From NCBI GenBank assembly GCA_023678885.1, contig CM043013.1:19624791-19688790 (forward strand): a stretch of 64,000 bases of DNA, read 5' to 3'. The notes beneath the pieces were generated by a model. That model made no database searches and was not told where the DNA came from. It saw only the letters and a program-made list of their open reading frames with translations. Made by a program: the position numbers and the translations under genes. Origin of the DNA: Pogostemon cablin (lineage: Eukaryota; Streptophyta; Magnoliopsida; Lamiales; Lamiaceae). Below are positions 43,239 through 55,520 of the stretch, in pieces; position 1 is the first letter of the stretch, and the number at the start of each line of letters is the position of its first letter.

Positions 43239-43493
43239 TTGAACGATCTTGATATTGTCGATAGGGATGCAATCATTTCATTTAAGACTTTGGTTTTGGA
43301 GCGACGATTCGTGTTATTAATGGAAATATTGAATGGAACTAATCCAAATACAATCACCTCTCGTGTTAATTACTTTACGAGCTATTATAGTCAAGTCAGA
43401 GTTGATCCTGGTTCTACTACTTTACGATCTATTGTAGTCAACTCAGAGTTGATCCTGATTCTAACATTAGGTGTTACAGATGTAATGAATTAA
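43239..43493 (+). CDS. Hypothetical 84-codon ORF, possibly part of a larger exon
   Basis: Plus-strand frame MNDLDIVDRDAIISFKTLVL and onward. The listed start is an ATG at 43239 (MNDL); an overlapping in-frame reading extends upstream through YGAARRDIRFNGL to about 43156 without a Met. The C-terminal half contains a roughly 55-bp imperfect tandem repeat (ACTTTACGA.CTATT.TAGTCAA). Composition is protein-like in the first 50 residues. No family recognised and no neighbours support it. Confidence 0.25.
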   Translation: MNDLDIVDRDAIISFKTLVLERRFVLLMEILNGTNPNTITSRVNYFTSYYSQVRVDPGSTTLRSIVVNSELILILTLGVTDVMN

Positions 43494-44040
43494 AGGAACA
43501 TGAGATAAAAGAAAAAATAAGTGGTTTTTATAATAAAAATAAATAGAACCTCTTGAACAAGCCAATAAATAAATGTAATTTGATCTGTATTATTACATAA
43601 TAAATAAAGTGTAGTAGAAACATTGGAACAGATTGAAATTTAATTTAATTTAATCTGTAAATGGTAAAAACAGAACTAATTCCAATTATTCTTTCCTCTG
43701 CATTAAATTTGTTCACATTTTCTCTTTAAAATATAGGAATAGGGAAAGTACGTGAAAAGATAATTTCTCATTACACTTTGATATTCGGAGCAGTACACAA
43801 CTTATTGATCACATTTTTTTCAACATGCCGAAGCATTGAAGGAATGTAAATTTACAAACTGGAAGAATAAAGAGATTTTCAATCCACTAATGAATGATGA
43901 CAGGTTAACCAACTTTGTGAATGAATTACTCACACACAATGACAAAGGCAAGGGATTCAGAAGCAAAGCTGTAATACATACATCAATATCGAATTTAAAC
44001 ACTATGGTACTGAGAAAGATTCATGAAATGAACAAAAAAC

Positions 44041-45870
44041 AAGAGTAGGTATCTCTTCAGGCAAAAGCTTTGCCTCAGATGACAGATCGTGTCTTCTTTC
44101 TCACAGTATGAGATAGAAAGAGAGACAGAGAGAGAGTAATTATGAACAGAAAGCCACTACAAAAAAAAAATACACCTTATGAAATGGCCTTTAAGATGGG
44201 TTTCCATCTCGAATTGGAAAACGAGAAATGAAATATATTTTAAAGAGCAAAAGTATGATGCACTGGTGTTGGTAGAGAAGGAATTATTAAAAATGTAGAA
44301 TAAATTAGGAGTAGTTATTTCTTGTTCAAGCTTTTTTTTTTTTTTTTTTAGTGTCCCATTAAAAGCTAACAGAATGGCTCACTCCTTTTGCCACAAACAC
44401 TCATATTATGATTTTCCCTACTACGAGTAATAGGGTCAATGAAGTATATATAATGCCATGTGTACTAAATGAAATTTCTATCTCGAAAAAAATCTTACAT
44501 CAACAATTTACTGAGCAAACATGTATCACTTGTGATTCTTATCACGTATTTTAAAATATATATACAAAGATATTTTTAGTCATCACACATTATGTTATTT
44601 TAATTTTAATTTTTTCCGAGACAATTCGGGAGATGCATTAGAAAATTTTAGTTCTAAATTTTTTGGACAATCCAGGAGATCAATATATATGAAAAGATGG
44701 TGATGACTTAAGCACTTAAGTTCAAAAAATACATGATCATAGTTAATATTCTTCCATAATGTATAATAGTAGCACTATATACCCTACAAGGTGCCCACCA
44801 CACCCCAAAACACCAACCGAGGAAATAAAAAAATAATACTCTTCAAAAAAATACATCAACGAATCAAACCTTAATCTCAAAATAGAACCCCGACTGGATA
44901 AACACAAACAGTTTGATAAATTATGCACAAACTAAAGGCCAAATTTCAGAATACAATCTCTCAGTGCTAAAGACATTGAAAACCAATGACATGAAATGTG
45001 AAATGATCATCAAATCATGTACCATTAGAAATTTTTGTGTGGATAATCAATGCTTCAAAATTATAGGCAGTCTGATGGAACCAGAAGCTTTTGGTTTTGA
45101 TAATTGAAATTATAGAGAGCGAGATACCTAAACTGGAGCTTGACTTTTCAAGCAACGTTCCTCTCAGCAAGAGCATCCCTGGAATTTGCTGAAAGACCTA
45201 TAGAGTTAAGACAAAATTCAGGACTATCATTTAAGAACTGGATACATTGAACTCAGGAAAGCAACTAGTGGCCTCACTTCTATTACAGTCTTGAGAATTG
45301 AGTCAATTTGATCCCTTGAAATAGTAATCTACAGATAAAGCCATGCACAACTCATCAGTAGGAAGCAAAAATATAATTGACTATAAGCTAAAACAACTGA
45401 GCATACATCAACATTGAATGTGACAGGATGTAATTTACAGGATGCACCACCAGTGGAGAGGTAGGATTCCACTCACTGCAATACGTGAAAAGCACTATGC
45501 TTTTGTTGAAGGCCATTACAAACTCACATCAGATGCATGTCCACAAGAGATATGGATAGTTTAAGATATAGAAACAATGTATGGGAATTAAATATGTAGT
45601 TTAAATACTAACTAAAGTATTGTGACCCAAGAAAATAAACTTTTGCAAGCCACTGCTTTTAATTCTGTCAATAACTTTTCCAAGCATTGTCACCACCAGT
45701 AGTGATTCCATTATTATGGAAACCTTTGTAGTTATGATCAATTACACAAAATAAATAAACTCTAAAACCAGGTAAAATAATGATTCAGGAGGAGAAAAGG
45801 TATTTAACCTCCAGAGTGAAGGACAGATTATTTTCCTCCAATTTATTAGAGGATATTGTCTTCGGTCTTC
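44041..45870 (-). pseudogene. Candidate multi-exon host gene, 5' end lost
   Basis: Minus-strand segments bounded by good splice signals. 45809-45870 reads RPKTISSNKLEENNLSFTLE then donor GTTAAA. 45439-45475 reads EWNPTSPLVVHP between ATTGCAG and GTAAAT. 45278-45328 (51 nt) reads ITISRDQIDSILKTVIE between ATCTGTAG and GTGAGG. 45128-45188 reads QIPGMLLLRGTLLEKSSSSL before GTATCT. 44041-44092 reads HDLSSEAKLLPEEIPTL before GTTTTT. The three exons from 45475 to 45128 join in phase without a stop. I do not recognise the protein. Linking exons are missing from my reading. The upstream side ends at the copia LTR at 46151, so the gene has probably lost its promoter. Confidence 0.4.
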
Positions 45871-45910
45871 CTCGAAGCAGGTAAAAAAAACCATGCAAGC
45901 CCCCATCTAG

Positions 45911-46150
45911 ATGTCCTGCCTTAAACAAATTCTATCGACTTCACAACAGTGGCACCAATATTCCAAAGCTCAGAGGTTAATTAATCAACCTGGCGCTTCG
46001 AAATCTCCAGCGATTCACGATGGCTCGGCTGGATTTTCCCCTGTTATTTCCCCTGCTCACGCTGGGTTTCAATTGGCTTCGCCCATCTTTGTCGACCCAA
46101 AGCCCTGCCTCCCTGCTCTATCTCGGTGCCCTCTAAATCACTTGCTTACT
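45911..46150. other. Gene-like flank cut by the copia insertion
   Basis: GC-richer than its surroundings and open in a plus-strand frame (MSCLKQILSTSQQWHQYSKA, 87 codons running into the LTR). The minus strand reads RALGRQRWAKPIETQREQGK with one stop. On position alone it may be the 5' exon or leader of the candidate gene at 44041-45870. Neither frame was recognised. Confidence 0.3.
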
Positions 46151-46628
46151 CGTTGGAAAAATTCACGATCATAAAACGCTAACCCTATTCATGCACATGG
46201 AGAAATCTTACCTTTCTCCATAGGGTTAAGTTGCAGCGGAAGAATATCTACGAACCTGTTGGTACTCACGGGATTCACTATGATCTTCTGCATCAAATCT
46301 CACAACACTGGGCTGTAGATTATGTTTCCACGATATTGTACTAATCATGAAGAATATGATGAACTGGGTTTCGTTGTGATTCGGGAGAGAAAATGAGAGG
46401 AACGCTTTCGTTTGCGTTCAGCGTTCTTCAACGCGTTTGAACGTTTCTGCGCACTCTGATCTGTAACGCATGTCAGCGTATATATACCCTTTAGACAACT
46501 GCATGGCGCAGTGTCTATTATCCCAAAACATGGGAGTTGAAACTGCCGTTACTCAACTCCCTCTCTCTATCTCCCTTATCCACTTGCATATGTGGAATAT
46601 AAATAAATAATATTAATAATTATTTATA
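46151..46628 (-). repeat. 3' LTR of the degenerate copia
   Basis: GTTGGAAAAATTCACGATCA...TAATTATTTATA matches 53552-54026. The outer end reads CG where the other copy has TG. Confidence 0.88.
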
Positions 46629-46640
46629 TCTCCCACTCAC
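46629..46640 (-). other. copia polypurine tract
   Basis: The minus strand GTGAGTGGGAGA adjoins the 3' LTR. Confidence 0.7.
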
Positions 46641-47699
46641 ATATGAAGTCAAAAAGTCACCTGACTCATTTTTTTCATGAATCATATTCTCGCACAGATT
46701 AATACATCGTGTGACCCACGAGATATGAGTTTTAATCGCTATACACTTGTTAGAGATATATAGCAACTAAACCAGTTTATCAATGAAACTCAACAAGCTC
46801 GCTATACCCTAGAACTCTTGAATATTTAACATAAGTTGACATATCTCTTTTCAATCCCTGAATTCGTCAGAGCATATTCAACCCTTTTGCAAAAAACTAT
46901 GTATTCATAATCAAGACCCTGCTTGATTGACTAGTCAATGAATCACAATAATATATGTTAAATTAAGACGTTCTTCTCATCTCACTAAGTATCTATAGTC
47001 TCTCACTGTATTGCCGTTATTAATCATAGCTCTTTTGGTAACATGCTAAAGTAGCAACACTAAAGTGAAGACTTAGAATATAGTAGAAAGTCATAAGGGT
47101 AACCAATAGATAAGGACTCATACTTTTGAGAAAATAGGGATAATTTTTTTCAATCCTGTTGGGGGTCAAATTAGCACATGTCATTTTCCTAAAACACATG
47201 TCACAATGTCTTTAACTTCCTTCCAAGAAAGCGTATGTCGTATTTCATTTAATTTAGACATCGTGTAAATCAGAGTTCAAGTGTGTCCCATACACTTAAC
47301 TCGGATATCCTCCCTCCAAGGTATATGATCCCCGTCGATTTAGCTTTACAACAAGTTGGATTTGATTCGTGGCGAAATCTATCTCGATTACATTAACTAT
47401 CGTAATCTTATCTCTGCGCTCCCACTGATCCAGAGACGATTGCTCGTATGAGAGAGCCAATCATAACTTGCCGACATACTATTATATATGAACCATCACA
47501 TAAAATTAATAAAACATATATGTATAGTTAATCCATTAACTATTCCATTAACATACACAAACATATTCAATACATCGTTTTTAAATCCTTTGCAAATCCA
47601 ATCCCTTTACATGTACTATGTATACATCTCTAACAAAATTGAACTTCATATCAATGTGTTTGGTCTCTTCATGATATTTAGGGTCTTTTGTGTAAGCAA

Positions 47700-50501
47700 T
47701 AACCGCCTGATTATCACAATTAATTAAAAATAGCTCCCACTGGAGTGTTTGAGACCTCCAAATGTTACATAAATCTTCTCAACCAAATAGCCTCTTGAAC
47801 TGTAGACGCACATGCCATAAACTCGGCTTCCATTAGTGGACAGTGCTATTCAAGTCTGTTTCTTGCTACACCATGAGATTGCGCTAGAGCAAGAAGACAT
47901 AACCAGGAGTTGATTTACATTTATCTAAATCACCACTCCAGTCAGCGTCTATATACCCATTCAGTGTACTGTTATTCCGTTGATAACAGAGAGAATAGTC
48001 TGCAGTCAATCACATTGGCATTTGGTACTCTGGCCATTTCATTCTTTTCATCTTGAGTCTTTGGATACATTTGCTGACTCAATGATTCGCCTTTCACAAT
48101 GGAAGTATCTATAGATTTGCAGGTGTTTATTTTGAATCGTTCTAAAAGTTTCTTGATGTAAGTCTCTTGAGACAAACCCAATAATTTCTTTGAACGATCC
48201 CTATGGATCTTCGCACCAAGTATGCACTCTGCTTCACCCATATCTTTCATTTTGAAATTCGAAGACAACCATCCTTTTATGATTTTAGGATACTCTTTGC
48301 TATTTTCAGCTAGTAGTATGTCATCCACATACAAGGATAGAATCACAAAACAACCATTGGATCGTTTAACGTAAACACAGTGGTCTTCATTTATCATAAC
48401 AAAGTTATATGAGATGATCGTTGTGTGTAATCTTAAATGCCAGTGCCTGGAGGATTGTTTAAGTTTGTAGATCGACTTTTTCAATCTAAAAACTTTATCC
48501 TCTTGGCCTCAAAGAATAAATCATACAGGCTATTGCATGTAGATTTCTTCTTCTAATTCTCCATTGAGAAATGCGGTCTTAGCATACATTTGGTGTAATT
48601 CTAAATCCGTACTAGCCACTATAGCCAACAGAAGATGAATCGAGGCAAAGCTCACAATAGGTGATAAAGTTACTTCATGGTCAATACCCTCTTGTTGAGT
48701 TTAACCTTTTTCCACCAAGCGAACTTTATACCTCTCTAATGAGCCATCAGCCTTTCTATGATTTTGAGAATCCATTTATTCCCAATTTCCATTCGTCCCT
48801 TTGGAAGATCTACAAGTTCCCAGACTTGATTTAACTTCATAGACTCCATCTCCTCTTTCATCCATTTCTCCTTTTCCAAACAAGTTAGAGCTTCTTTAAT
48901 GTTTCTGGGCTCTTCTTCGTCAACAAAAGAATCATCTCCATTTTCTGGTGAAACTAAAAAAACTTGTCCTTCAATGTCATAATGCCTTTTGAGCATATGT
49001 TTCCTAGAACTTTTCGAGATGAGATAACTGATGATTGTCTTCTGTTAGACAAAATGCTCTTATTGGAAATCACCTAATTCTCAATCGGCAAATATCTATC
49101 AAGATCCACACCATCAACTATCAAGATCCACACCATCAGCTTATTACTCCCACTTGGATCTTATAGGTATTGGTTTTCTACTATCTCGAAAATTGGTCCG
49201 GCATCCCTGATGCCCCCTTTACTAGAAAATTCAGTTTCCAGAAATGAACATTATGTGATTCTGTCTCAGTTAAGCTTCCATCGTGATCTCCTATGAACAC
49301 ATAACCCTTAGAATGTATAAAGTATCTTATGAAGATACATTTTTTTTTCTAGGACCCAACTTTCCATACTGACTCGATGAATCATGTACTAAGATGCTGA
49401 TCCCCAAGCTCTAAGGTTACTCAAGTCAGGTTTTCTACCCGTCCAAAGTTCATATGGAGTCGAAGCAACTGACTTAGAAAGCACGCAATTAAGCACATAA
49501 GCTTCCGTAAATAACGCATCTCGTTAGAATAGGTTGTGACATTATGGATTTTACCATCTCCAACAAAGTCCTATTCATTTTCCAGCAACACCATTTTGTT
49601 GATGTGCATAAGGAACAGTTAATTGTTGGATTATACCATTTCATTACTAAATTCCTTGAATTGTTTTGATAGATATTCACGTCCTCTATCAGTTCTTAGA
49701 ACTTTGATAGACTTGTCTTTTGATTTTCAACTTCACTCAAGTATCGTCTAAAACAATCCAATGCTTCAGACTTATGAGATATCAAATAGACATCCAAAAT
49801 GTGAATAATCATCAATGAACGTAATGAAATAGTGAGCTCCATGTCGTGCTCTCACATTTACAGAACCACATATATCAGAATGGATTACTTTTAATGGAGA
49901 TTAAGACATAATAGCTTTACCAAAAGTTTTTCTAGTCATTTTGCCAGCAAGATAATTTTCGCATTTGGATAATTTGACTTTAGAAGAAAGACTCAACAAT
50001 CCTTCTTTCACAAGTCTATTCATCCTATTTTGCCCAATATGACCTAATCTAGCATGCCAAATATCATCATTCACATTTGCATTGCTAGAAGAACAATCAT
50101 TTAGCGAATATGAATAATCTTCATAACAACTAAATGTCATTCTATTCCAATATAAAACCATAAAGCCATCAGTCATATGTCCAGATGCATAACAAGTATC
50201 ATCAATGCTAATTACCACATGTACCTTTAGTAAACAATACATCATAAACTGAAACAGAATTTAGATTTTGCGTGATCTCCGGAGCATATAGAACATCATG
50301 TAGGATAAAGACCCGACCATCATCAAGGTCCATTTTGCAAGTTTCAAATCCTTTGACTTCGACTCGAGCATTATTTCCGACACAGATCCACCTAGTCTCA
50401 TTTGGAAAGCGATGGAAATCTACAAAAACTCCTCTATCACTTGTCATATGGTCTGTTGCTCTTGAGTCTATATTCCACAAGGGATAAGAATCAGACAACA
50501 A
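47700..50501 (-). pseudogene. Copia pol remains (PR, IN, RT, RNase H)
   Basis: On the minus strand, in order. Protease WNIDSRATDHMTSDRG (50208-50501; active copies have DSG, here DSR). GAG-pre-integrase DIWHARLGHIGQNRM (about 50000-50100). Integrase pieces around QQNGV (49560-49680). RT linker EEPRNIKEALTCLEKEKWMK (48736-48996). RT SIYKLKQSSRHW and LYVDDILLAENS, then DMGEAECILGAKIHRDR (47972-48484). RNase H fragments near 47720-47960. Split over several frames with stops, so inactive. Confidence 0.88.
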
Positions 50502-50864
50502 GACAGTACTGAGACATAAATTTCACACAAAACAGAATAAGATGAATCAACCTTGTCCCTCCTCGGCTCAGGGTATTCACGAGCATAATGACCAAGTTTA
50601 CTATAATTGTAATATGACATCTTGCTTCTATCCTTCTTATTCTTTTATCACGCTTCTTTTCTTTTTCTGTTCATCAGTTTTAGTTGGATTATTTTCAGGC
50701 TTACCTCCACCACCGTCGGATCGTATTTCCTACTTTCCCTTCTTCCCTTTTCCTTTTGATGCCCCAAGCTCCCTTGGAAGTAGAATCGGTATGGAAGGCC
50801 CCAGAAGAAGGCTTTGAGGCTCCGAGCCTCTCATCTTCTAGCTCAACATGACGAGCAACATTAC

Positions 50865-51394
50865 TTAAAGTCTTAATGCTTCATTATGAGTCAAGTTGGC
50901 TTTTAGATGTTCCCAACGATCAGGTAAAGAGTGAATCAGGGCTTGGATTTGTTGTTCATCAGAGAGCATATAACCGGCAGTCTTAAGTTCGATTATCATA
51001 TTAGACATCTCCCTGAGACGTTGTCTAATGTTATTGTCTGGTTCCTTTTTATAAGTGTCGAACTTAATAGTTAACTGCCTAAGCCTTGTAACCAATGTAC
51101 CACCATACTTCTAACACAGATAGACCAAGATATCATGTGCGGTGAGATTTTGCTCACATTCATGAATCATTTCATTGATTACTGAGCTTACAAGAATACC
51201 TCGTGCAATATAATTTTTCTTTTCCATGCCTGGTATGCTTGTTGGTCACACCTCCCTTGATTTCTAATTCCCTCGCCTGAATCAGCCATCACTTGGTTTA
51301 TAGCATTCAATGTATCTTGTTCATACAATACATACCAAATTTTTTGACTCCTTGTATCATAATTGTCACCATTGAGTTTCTCACCTTTGTTCAA
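50865..51394 (-). pseudogene. Copia gag remains
   Basis: Two minus-strand frames: LNGDNYDTRSQKIWYVLYEQ (51188-51394), the N-terminal Gag motif, and LRQLTIKFDTYKKEPDNNIR then SDEQQIQALIHSLPDRWEHL (50865-51095), the UBN2-type Gag core. Joined by a frame break. A zinc knuckle was not found intact; the region at 50560-50830 is Lys/Pro-poor and scrambled. Confidence 0.82.
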
Positions 51395-51894
51395 CTCAGC
51401 GACAACGAATTTCGATGCTATTTTCTTTGATAGAGATTAAAGTGATTCAGTATGTTAATAATGTTTTATTAAGTTTACGTTAAGCCAAACAGAGACATCT
51501 CAATAAATAACACAAGTCTTAATCTCGAAAAATAGCTCGGAGACTATTAATCATCAATCTCATCAAGTGTCATAATACTAGATTCTTATTTCAAAACGTA
51601 AAACACATTTAAGGTTCAATTAATTAACAATAACATTGAACTGCCACTAATAAATTGAACTTAAACAACCATCCATAATAGCAAAAACACCAAGTCTGAC
51701 AAGTCATGAATATAAAATTCTAATGAACTCCCTGAGTTTCCAACTAGAAATACAATGGAAATGAATTAAGGAAATCTATGGATTAATCTTCCTAATTTAT
51801 CATTACTAGATTTCCATCGATGCTCATAATCAAATTTCTTAGTCCCCACACTATAGATAGCTTGCCCCAGAGGATCTATATGAGGATTCTTTAT

Positions 51895-52362
51895 CTAACG
51901 CTTCTCTCGACCACTTAGTCTCAAAGAATCTGAATGTCGAATGCTTCCCATCCTTAAGCAGGCTGATCTTAGTGCCTGTGTCATATCTCTTGCTACAGAA
52001 GCATTGATCAAATCTTGCATAATTTGTCGACCATTAGATTTCACTTCATAAGTCTCCCACTGAACCCAAAAATCCTTTTGTAGGTAAGGAGGCAAAGTGT
52101 TCACCCAGGTCTCAGGACAGGAAACTTCGAAATACTTATCACGTGAAATCGTATTACTATAAATTAAAGGCAACATTCGATTGTAGAGTTCAATCAATTC
52201 AACTGTGTGGTCCCTTATGTTGTGTGTTGACTTCATTTTATAATTCAGAAATTTATGGAGGACTTCATCTTTAGTCCTAATGTCTTCTTCTGTAATTGTT
52301 CCTTGTCCTGACATGCCTCTGAGAAAACAAGCAACCACAAAAAACACACCAGTGTTAGTCAA
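51895..52362 (-). pseudogene. Extra ORF upstream of copia gag, 155 codons
   Basis: Minus-strand frame reading MTNTGVFFVVACFLRGMSGQ, then GTITEEDIRTKDEVLHKFLN, LIELYNRMLPLIY and CPETWVNTLPPYLQKDFWVQ. It lies 0.5 kb upstream of the recognised gag motifs, between leader and gag. Copia elements usually have nothing coding here. The pattern (helical, WVNTLPP..Q.DF near the middle) faintly recalls Gag capsid but is not the normal core. Could be a duplicated or foreign Gag-like segment, or a second ORF specific to this lineage. Low certainty. Confidence 0.4.
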
Positions 52363-52539
52363 ACTATATCACATGAATTTCCTCTCCATATAATTCATAT
52401 GGAAACAACTTTCCAAAATGCAATAGGCATATTCACAAGTGAATCAGTCCAACTCACTTTGGCTCCCACTTCCATAGGCTATAAGAGTTTGAACAATTCT
52501 AACATCACTAAACACCATGAATTTTGAATTAAATGACAT

Positions 52540-53537
52540 ATTAAGGTGCATTATTACCAAAAATTGAAACCAAATAGCCACCCCATAGGTTCATATTCAA
52601 CAAATATGTCATAAAATGAAGTAAAACCACACATACACACTTAAAGATGACCTCAAACGCTCCCGAAAACATCACCATTGCATTCCAAGCATCGAAACAT
52701 GTCAGAGAAACATTGGACAGTCGCCGAAAAGCCTGCCACGCGCTGGCGCGCCGCCCAGAGACTCCACACACCACCACGCGCCTTCCACGCACGTCCACAT
52801 GCCCGGACGCACCCTTACGCGCCGCCACGCGCTGGTTGCAACTGGTAGTTATTCGGCGCGTGTTCCACATGCGCCACCGCTGATTGGCCGATTACCGGTG
52901 CGTGAACCTCATGCACCACAGACGGATTGGCCGTTAACTGGCGCATGAACCTTACGCGCCATCGCCTTCAGGCATTCCCCGACTGCCTCTGACCTGGTCC
53001 GGTCTGTCTCTGGTCCGGTCTGGTTCTCGTCGGTTCAGTCCGGTTTGGGCTGGTCTGACCCGGTCAACCCATTAATTTATTTTAATTGCTAAATGGTCCC
53101 TGACCTTCATCAAATTCTCAAGAACAGACCCCCAAACTTTCTGAACTTTTGCAGTTTAGCCCCAATTACAAAAATTACTTCAAAAATTCATAACTTGAGT
53201 TTTAGAAGGCCAAAAAATCCACAAAAGAAATTGGCGGACTCCTCTCGACGAGACCTCTCCAATGTTATAACTAAAACATGCTTTCTATGCACGAAAATTT
53301 TGACAAAAATAAGGACCCGTGAACCTTTTAAAGGTTAAAAACGTCCAACAACAAGGAATAGGCACTGGACATTAAAAAATCTGTCTTTTCATTCATACAT
53401 ATGATCAATCAACATCATACAACCCAACATGCATGAGATTCATCACAAATCATGTATGATCATATTCAATACAAAAAGCAGAAAACAAAAATCATGATAT
53501 TTTCAATCCAGAAAAAACAAATGGAGTACCAACCATT
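52540..53537 (-). other. Copia leader with GC-rich block
   Basis: Leader between PBS and the upstream ORF. The block 52690-53060 is rich in GCGC, CACGCGC and GGTCTGGTC-type words and is matched (inverted) by 63250-63700 of the plus-strand copia. No coding evidence. Confidence 0.7.
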
Positions 53538-53550
53538 GGCTCTGATACCA
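53538..53550 (-). other. Copia primer-binding site (tRNA-iMet)
   Basis: The minus strand TGGTATCAGAGCC follows the LTR end by one base. Confidence 0.93.
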
Positions 53551-53551
53551 A

Positions 53552-54026
53552 TGTTGGAAAAATTCACGATCATAAAACGCTAACCCTATTCATGCACAGG
53601 GAGAAATCTTACCTTTCTCCATAGGATTAAATTGCAGCGGAAGAATATCTACGAACTTGTTGGTACTCACGGGATTCACTGTGATCTTCTGGATCAAATC
53701 TCACAACACTGGGTTATAGATTATGTTTCCATGATATTGTACTAATCATGAAGAATATGATGAACTGGGTTTCGTTGTGATTCGGGAGAGAAAATAAGAT
53801 GAACGCTTTCATTTGCGTTCAGCATTCTTCAACGCATTTGAATGTTTCTGCGCACTCTGATCTGTAACACGTGTCACCGTATATATACCCTTTAGACAAC
53901 TGCATGGAGCAGTGTCTATTATCCCAAAACATGGGAGTTGAAACTACCGTTATTCAACTCCCTCTCTCTATCTCCCTTATCCACTTGCATATGTGGAATA
54001 TAAATAAATAATATTAATAATTATTT
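53552..54026 (-). repeat. 5' LTR of the degenerate copia
   Basis: Plus-strand TGTTGGAAAAATTCACGATC...TAATAATTATTT, matching 46151-46628. Followed by CCACTCCTCCTCCCGGATTG, then the TR-GAG target site. Confidence 0.88.
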
Positions 54027-54054
54027 CCACTCCTCCTCCCGGATTGTAAATAAT

Positions 54055-55507
54055 TGATTAGCCATAACTTGTAGTCGGGATGACCAATTCAAGAATTTAT
54101 CGAACCACAGGGAGGTCGATGCTAGCACTTAAGCGATATCACGTTTATCACGATTTTATAGAAACGAATCATAGATGGATGGTTTGGGTAACAAGTAATT
54201 AAATGAAAGTAGACAAGTAATAATCAAATGACAAGATAAAAATGATGAATGAGTGGTTTTCCAAATTGAGTAGAAGTGAGATTAACAACACTATTGAAGT
54301 GGTAACTTATGGATTCATGCATTAAACTCATATGTATCAAGGGTTAAGACTAAGGGCCAACACTAATACCACCTAAACTTCCTCTCGAAATGAATAGGAT
54401 GTAGATCATTTGCATAATCTCAAAATAGCTCAAAGGTTGGTTCTAAATTAAACTATTCCAACTAGGTACTAAGTTCAATTATAGAATTCCTTCATATAAT
54501 CAATTGTCTTCTCAATCTAACTAATCACATGTTCCATCAAAGAGTTCTAAATAATAAAGGACTTCTCAATCACTTTACCATTTATAATGCACATGAGGTG
54601 TTTGATGAAATGATTCACTTGACTATCCTAAGCACATAATTGATTTCTCAATCTAATCATATAATTAGAACAATCAAACACACAAAACATCATAGATCTC
54701 AAGATATAAAAGCACCAATGATAGAAAATCAAATATCCCCATCAACAAATGAATTTAATTACATAGATCCACAAATTAACCAACAACCTTCATGTTGCTA
54801 ATCTCACAAGGGAGATTAGCCTACAATCTTCATAAGATCCATAACATAGACATTATAATTCTTACAAATCATGATAAACTAAAGGATTAACACAAAATTG
54901 GAATGAAAACTCCCTTGGAAATGGATCCAATTAAATCTCCCTTCTTCCTTTGGTGATCACCCAAGCTTCCTTGCTTCTTCACTTGATTTGGATGGAGGAA
55001 ATTATGGAAAAATGATGTAGATCTCAAAATGATGAATGGGATGGAGAATATGGTGTGAAATCAAAGGAACGGTGTGTGAGGTGTGTGGGAACAGTAGCAA
55101 ATCGGATCTCTTTATAAAATCTGAATGGAGGGGTATTTATACCCTTTTGGGCCTTCTAGAAGGATTCTGATTTTTTTCTGATCCCAGACACGACACGAGT
55201 CGTGTGGCGCAACACGGCCATGAGGTGCCCGTGTTGCGTGAACTGATGCACCCGCACGGCCATCGCTTACAGGCCCGTGTTGGCACGTTCTCCCTCGTTT
55301 CAACTCCAAATTGAGTTCCGTTTTTTCCTACATCTTCCTTATCATATTTAGCATCAAATAAAAAGTGAAAATAGTAGGTTTAAGCTCATTCACACACATT
55401 TCCATGAAAACACAAAACACAACCAAATAACACATAAAATACGGATAAAAATATATGAAAACACATATAAAAAGACACTAAAATCTAGGTGAAAATATCA
55501 CTCATCA
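54055..55507 (-). repeat. TR-GAG 3' LTR (with 197-bp deletion)
   Basis: Plus-strand TGATTAGCCATAACTTGTAG...ATATCACTCATCA, 1453 bp. Compared with the 1650-bp LTR at 60669 it lacks one block of the CACGG/CGTGT-rich part. The breakpoints share TTGG. Apart from that only scattered single-base differences are seen. Confidence 0.95.
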
Positions 55508-55520
55508 CACCCCCAAACTT
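55508..55520 (-). other. TR-GAG polypurine tract
   Basis: The minus strand AAGTTTGGGGGTG abuts the 3' LTR. Confidence 0.9.

Larger units (their letters stand above)
46151..54026 (-). mobile_element. Degenerate Ty1/copia element, 7.9 kb
   Basis: Minus-strand element with both LTRs (46151-46628 and 53552-54026), iMet primer-binding site and polypurine tract, with gag and pol remains in copia order. All coding regions carry stops or frameshifts. LTRs differ by scattered substitutions. Flanks TTACT and CCACT are not a convincing duplication. An old, dead copy related to the plus-strand element at 62324-64000. Confidence 0.88.
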
